DNA from: Patiria miniata | Lineage: Eukaryota; Echinodermata; Asteroidea; Valvatida; Asterinidae | Direction of reading: 5' to 3' | NCBI RefSeq assembly: GCF_015706575.1 | Contig: NW_024037072.1 | Location: 19,655,162-19,719,161, forward strand | DNA: 64,000 nt | In this document: positions 60,257 through 64,000 of the stretch, piece after piece | Position numbering within the stretch: the first letter of the stretch is position 1 | Layout: every line of letters begins with the position of its first letter | Notes under the pieces: generated by a model | Seen by the model: the letters and a program-made list of their open reading frames with translations, nothing else | Databases searched by the model: none | What the model was told of the DNA's origin: nothing | Translations under genes and position numbers: made by a program

Positions 60257-60407
60257 ATGGCTCGTGTTGTGGTATGGTTCACGGTTCTCTCCTTAATGCT
60301 GATGGCCGCTCACGGGCAGCAGCAGGGCATACTGAACAAGTTGAGAGAGTCTCGTCAAGATGGTGCGCCTCAGGCTTGGAAAAAGCTGAGGATTTCATCG
60401 CCTCAAG
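60257..60407 (+). CDS. Secreted peptide precursor B, first coding exon
   Basis: 50 codons and one base. Signal peptide residues 1-20 (MARVVVWFTVLSLMLMAAHG), cleavage likely before QQQGILNKLRES. The tail reads DGAPQAWKKLRI, then SSPQ. The donor is CTCAAG/GTGGGT in phase 1, the same site and phase as peptide A. The exon has two Lys-Lys or Lys-Leu-Arg sites (KKLR) that could be cleaved by prohormone convertases, but the mature peptide is probably in a later exon past the window end or not recognised. It has the same strand as gene A, 13 kb downstream. The frame stays open 18 more codons into the intron, which I regard as read-through. The family is unknown. Confidence 0.7.
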
Positions 60408-60479
60408 GTGGGTGGAATTATGAAGATGAATCTCTCTTCTTACGGATTATGAGGTATAAGTGAAACCACAGACAAATTC

Positions 60480-62440
60480 GCCGTTTTTAATACCCCTGCA
60501 ACATGTGACCCTCCAGCACAGAACTAGTCGGAAGTTGCACAGTCATTACTACAGCCTGTAAATTGTACTTGTAGTACATCGTACAGGCAAAAAATTAAAT
60601 TAAAAAAAAAATCGTATTTAAGTGTCAGAAGCTTGAATAATGGATATACTCTATTTCACTTTCAAGGACGTTTATCTGTAAGTTTCCTACCGTAAGTACA
60701 TCAAAACTTGATTTTTGTGAGGTGCAGCTAATTCCATGACAAATTCGCTTGGAAATATTCAAAAACATCAAAACAACCGAATAGTAGGTATTTTCATATT
60801 CCTATAATTGTATGTATCGGTGGAAAGCTTGATATTCAATGTCCTTTGATCCCAAAAGCCCTCTTTTCAAATATTGGTTCGCGTGACTGGTTTAGTGCTG
60901 GAGGGTCACATAAGAATCTAGAGCTCGGTTGTACTTTTATTCTCGGCTTCTGAGAACGATTTTTTTTTTGGAAGAGCTTTATCTTGGGCGGGGCGCAAAT
61001 TATTCTTTTCCAAACGCGATCCGACAATATCGAAAGGGGGTGCTCTCTCATTCTGCATGTCCAGGGCTTTAGAGAATAAGTGGTCTAACAAGAAATAATA
61101 GTTTCACCGACGGTTGGCAGCTGATTCGTGGACTGGTTCAATGGCAGTAGTCCTGATTTCTAATCAGGTGATCCGAGTTCGAATCCCAGCGAGAGTTTTA
61201 CACTTCTTCGCATTTTACCTTTAGAATAAATGGGGAAGGAACATTTCTTACAAGACGAAAAGCCTAACTTGGGTTTGTGTTTTGGAGAACAGGGCATTAC
61301 ATAATATGCATTTAATACACCAATCAGAGAAGGGAAATAGATGTCGTTTGGACAAAAAAAATCGCGGACGGGGCAGGATTTAGTTGGTCTGAAAATTTCG
61401 AAGTTGCGCACTATTCTTTAGGCCAGCTCCAGACGCGCGGGACAGTCAGCTCGGTGAAAGTTGAATAAATGTTAATAAGTCAACGGAAGACGTTTTGGAA
61501 AGAATGTTGCATCCTGACGCCATATTTTTCATCACATGTTATCTCAATGATGGCCAGTCATTGCAAAAATGTTGAAAAGACATGAATCTGGGACTGAGGC
61601 ACATTTCGTATTTTGTTAGAAAATACTTTGAAAATGCACTCGAGTCTCCATTGACGTTGTACACAACCAAAGAAGTGGCGTCAGGATACTACATTCTTTC
61701 CCATGATAATTCCCTGATGTCCATAACGACCAGCATTTTTACATCGTTTCCCAGCTTCCATGAACACAAGGTCCCGGTGTAACAATAGTTCCTATAAAAT
61801 ATACACACCCCCAATTCCGTCCATTTCTTAAAAATTACAGCAGTAAATGTTGTATAATTACCTTTAATTAAATATCGACTGACTTGTCTCATGAATTTAT
61901 ATCTTGTTTGGATGCATGACAAACTGCAGACAATCCTAAATATCTGGAAATGTAATTTTAATTGAATGTAAATATTCTTGGTTCTGAAGATTTTCTCTGA
62001 AAATGATTGCCTTAATTGACAGTTAATTATTGGGGGGGGGGGGTTGTTACTTCCATACAACACCTAATTATTTCGTTGGTATGAGCACTTCGAAGTTTGC
62101 GCGCTTGTCCTTAGACCAACTCCAGACTGAGACCTTGAGTGAAAAAAGAAAACATGCAAAACAAAATCAGGCCATCCTCATCACCCTTTAGCCAACAAAA
62201 TGCTCCAAAATGTTCACGAGGCAAAGACAAGCTCCCCAGTATTTCACCAGCCACTAAGTTTTGAGGTTAAGGGCCCTGGAAAATGTTGGACCCTAGACAC
62301 TCTGTGGTGCGATCTGAGGCAATTTCTGACCACCTTAACCACTTTTGTTTTAGCAAAAGATCATCTTTTAAACATAATTTTCGAGTTTGGAGTCATTGAA
62401 TCAGCTATTCTAAGCCATAGAATCATTATGTAGGCTACAA
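60480..62440. other. Intron or intergenic sequence after peptide exon B
   Basis: No second exon could be recognised. The stretch includes a tRNA-like segment and short A-rich and G-rich runs (62031-62043). Near 62296 it shares CTCTGTGGTGCGATCTGAGG with the hAT-like MITEs at 52003 and 52770. Confidence 0.4.
61134..61200 (+). ncRNA. tRNA-Arg(TCT)-like pseudogene
   Basis: A-box-like GGACTGGTTCAATGGCAGTA, a perfect anticodon arm CCTGA TTTCTAA TCAGG (anticodon TCT), and GTTCGAATC as T loop. The T stem has mismatches, and the acceptor 3' side (GCGAGAG) has no partner upstream. Probably a dead tRNA or SINE head, ending in a TTTTA run. Confidence 0.4.
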
Positions 62441-62445
62441 TAAAA

Positions 62446-62570
62446 AAGTGTGTGTGTGTGTGTGTGGGGAGGGGGGGGGGGGGGTCGGGGGGGGGGGGGT
62501 GGGGTGGGGGGGGGTGGGGACACAAACGATATGATATCCACCACTTCAAGAAGTTTGTCTGTGTGTGCGT

Positions 62571-62602
<32 letters not shown>
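62446..62602. repeat. (GT)n and G-run low complexity
   Basis: GT repeats at 62449-62466 and 62564-62584, separated by long G runs. 'GACGCCCATGGG' at 62625 resembles the end of the 39314 MITE, so a further element may be here. Confidence 0.7.
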
Positions 62603-63416
62603 CTTGCCCCCATTCCCCACCGATTGACGCCCATGGGAGCTTAATATAGAGCTATAATGACGAAATCCTGTTTCGCGATAAAAAGGTTGTGCATGATTGT
62701 TTCCCACTGTTTTCTCGAGAAGTGCAATATCCAACTGGGTTGAAAATTCAACAGGCTAGGTTTTGAACATTCTTCTGTTGATTTTGAGTAGTGTTATTAT
62801 TGGAAACAGCAAAATGCATGAACAGCAAATGATATATGCCGTGCATTTATGCGTTGTTTAGGCTGTGCAGTTGGTGACAGCTATTCTATGACGATTGTAA
62901 TCGTAGTTTCCTTAACATTTTCAATTCCTACCGTGCGAGGAGCAAAATTATTGTAAAACTTGTATTTCTCATTGTCGACAGCGTACCAATATTCTGCAGG
63001 TTTGAATAGGTTCCACATTTCCACCCGCCATTTTTTTTTTTTTACCTTTTCTTGTACGATTGTTTGGTTCGTTATACGAAAATTGAAATGGGTCTTTCAA
63101 GATCAACCTTTAGAGTATAGATTCATTGTCATACACGGGGTCAGACGAAGTATGGGATCGCCGTCATAAAGAGTTCATGGAGGGGAACAAATAACAAAAT
63201 ACATGTGGACTCAATGGAACTCCTTCACTAGTAAAAAGGAGAACAGTTGGGCCGTTGGAAATATCACTCCAGGGTTCCAAAATAAATATTTGTTGAAACT
63301 AGGAGCCATTGAAGAGATTAGCCCTGGCCCGGTGGCCTTTGCAGGACTGTCGTCACACAGTCCTGCACAAACGAAAATGAAAATAAATTACCAGAAAGCA
63401 CTGAGAGATCGCAAAC

Positions 63417-63685
63417 CTCCGCCAAGGCTAAACAATTCCCCGCCAAAAATGAACTACCCGCGTAAATGGCGAAGGATCCTTTAAAAAAAATCCTGGATCC
63501 CGACCCAGATCCGGATCACTTCCAAAATATAATCGATTTGCACTTGAACCAAGAACCACCCCTTAATTCCCCCCCCCAGCAAATCCATCCATAACTGTTT
63601 GAGTTTTCTTGTTAACAGAGAAACCAACCAACCAACTAACCAAATCTGATGAAAACATAATATAACCTCCTTAATTGGCGGAGGT
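63417..63685. mobile_element. MITE 'CCTCCGCCAAGG'
   Basis: Ends CCTCCGCCAAGG / CCTTAATTGGCGGAGG bound a 269-bp unit with GATCCGGATCACTTCCAAAAT and an AACCAACCAACCAACTAACC run. This repeat type is familiar from several marine invertebrate genomes. The frame at 63203-63484 overlaps it and is not a gene. Confidence 0.65.
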
Positions 63686-63918
63686 AATAAATCAAACGGG
63701 AAATTGTCCGCCTCGCGTTATTACTTTTGAGGCCGCCAATCATTTTCTCAATACATGTATAGACCAAACTATGGTAGGCCCAACAATGCAAAAATGAACA
63801 ATAATAATTATTAATGATTACAAAAATATGATTGGAATATATTATTTGGCCACAGAATTTTTTTGGGGATGGAGGGAACTATTTTGACGTTGGTGGCGCC
63901 ATTACACCCCTTTTATAC

Positions 63919-63991
63919 TATAACCACGATCAAATATATATACATGTATAACCACGGTCAAATATATATACATGTATAACCACGGTCAAAT
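63919..63991. repeat. 28-bp tandem repeat
   Basis: Unit TATAACCACGGTCAAATATA plus TATACATG, two full copies and one partial, at the right edge of the window. Confidence 0.9.
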
Positions 63992-64000
63992 AAAAAAAAA

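Noticed and set aside
61134..61200. Functional tRNA-Arg
   Set aside because: No acceptor stem partner and mismatched T stem.

Overview
This is eukaryotic genomic DNA: spliced genes with GT/AG borders, a roughly 20-kb intron, dense short transposons and no operons. The very frequent ACATGT/TACATGTA and ACCGGTA words, the GTAGGCCTA-type words, and a synaptotagmin that looks like an invertebrate type 1 point to a marine invertebrate deuterostome. An echinoderm is my best guess, but a hemichordate or amphioxus cannot be excluded by eye.

Region 1 (1-35040 plus a probable long 3' UTR to about 41.6 kb): one plus-strand gene, a synaptotagmin-1 orthologue in eight coding exons encoding 427 aa, with a transmembrane segment, a cysteine-rich palmitoylation-type stretch, C2A and C2B. 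The Ca2+-ligand positions are kept. The 19.8-kb second intron and the 3' UTR are full of short inverted-repeat transposons (MITEs), foldback elements, ACATGT palindrome clusters and tandem repeats. A CRE-bearing stretch near 4.8-5.3 kb may be its promoter and first noncoding exon.

Region 2 (41.6-53 kb): nested short DNA transposons, minisatellites related to GTCGACTT and CTGGCCAAGA, and hAT-like elements with readable 8-bp target duplications.

Region 3 (53.46-58.36 kb): a young composite element with inverted repeats of 1038 and 1039 bp that are almost identical. Each carries a small death-domain ORF, damaged differently in the two copies. The unique core encodes a 246-aa C2H2 zinc-finger, acidic and helical protein. 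The left end is a long hairpin, and the right end shows a template-switch-like junction. This is the most unusual unit in the window.

Region 4 (47.2 and 60.26 kb): two paralogous first coding exons of small secreted proteins, 13 kb apart and in the same orientation. Each has a signal peptide followed by Gln and a conserved 'GxPQ...KLRI' tail, and both end at a phase-1 donor. They look like a tandem pair of secreted-peptide or neuropeptide precursor genes. The remaining exons are not securely found here. The second has a perfect TGACGTCA site 220 bp upstream.

All calls come from reading the sequence and from memory of protein families. No search or alignment program was run.
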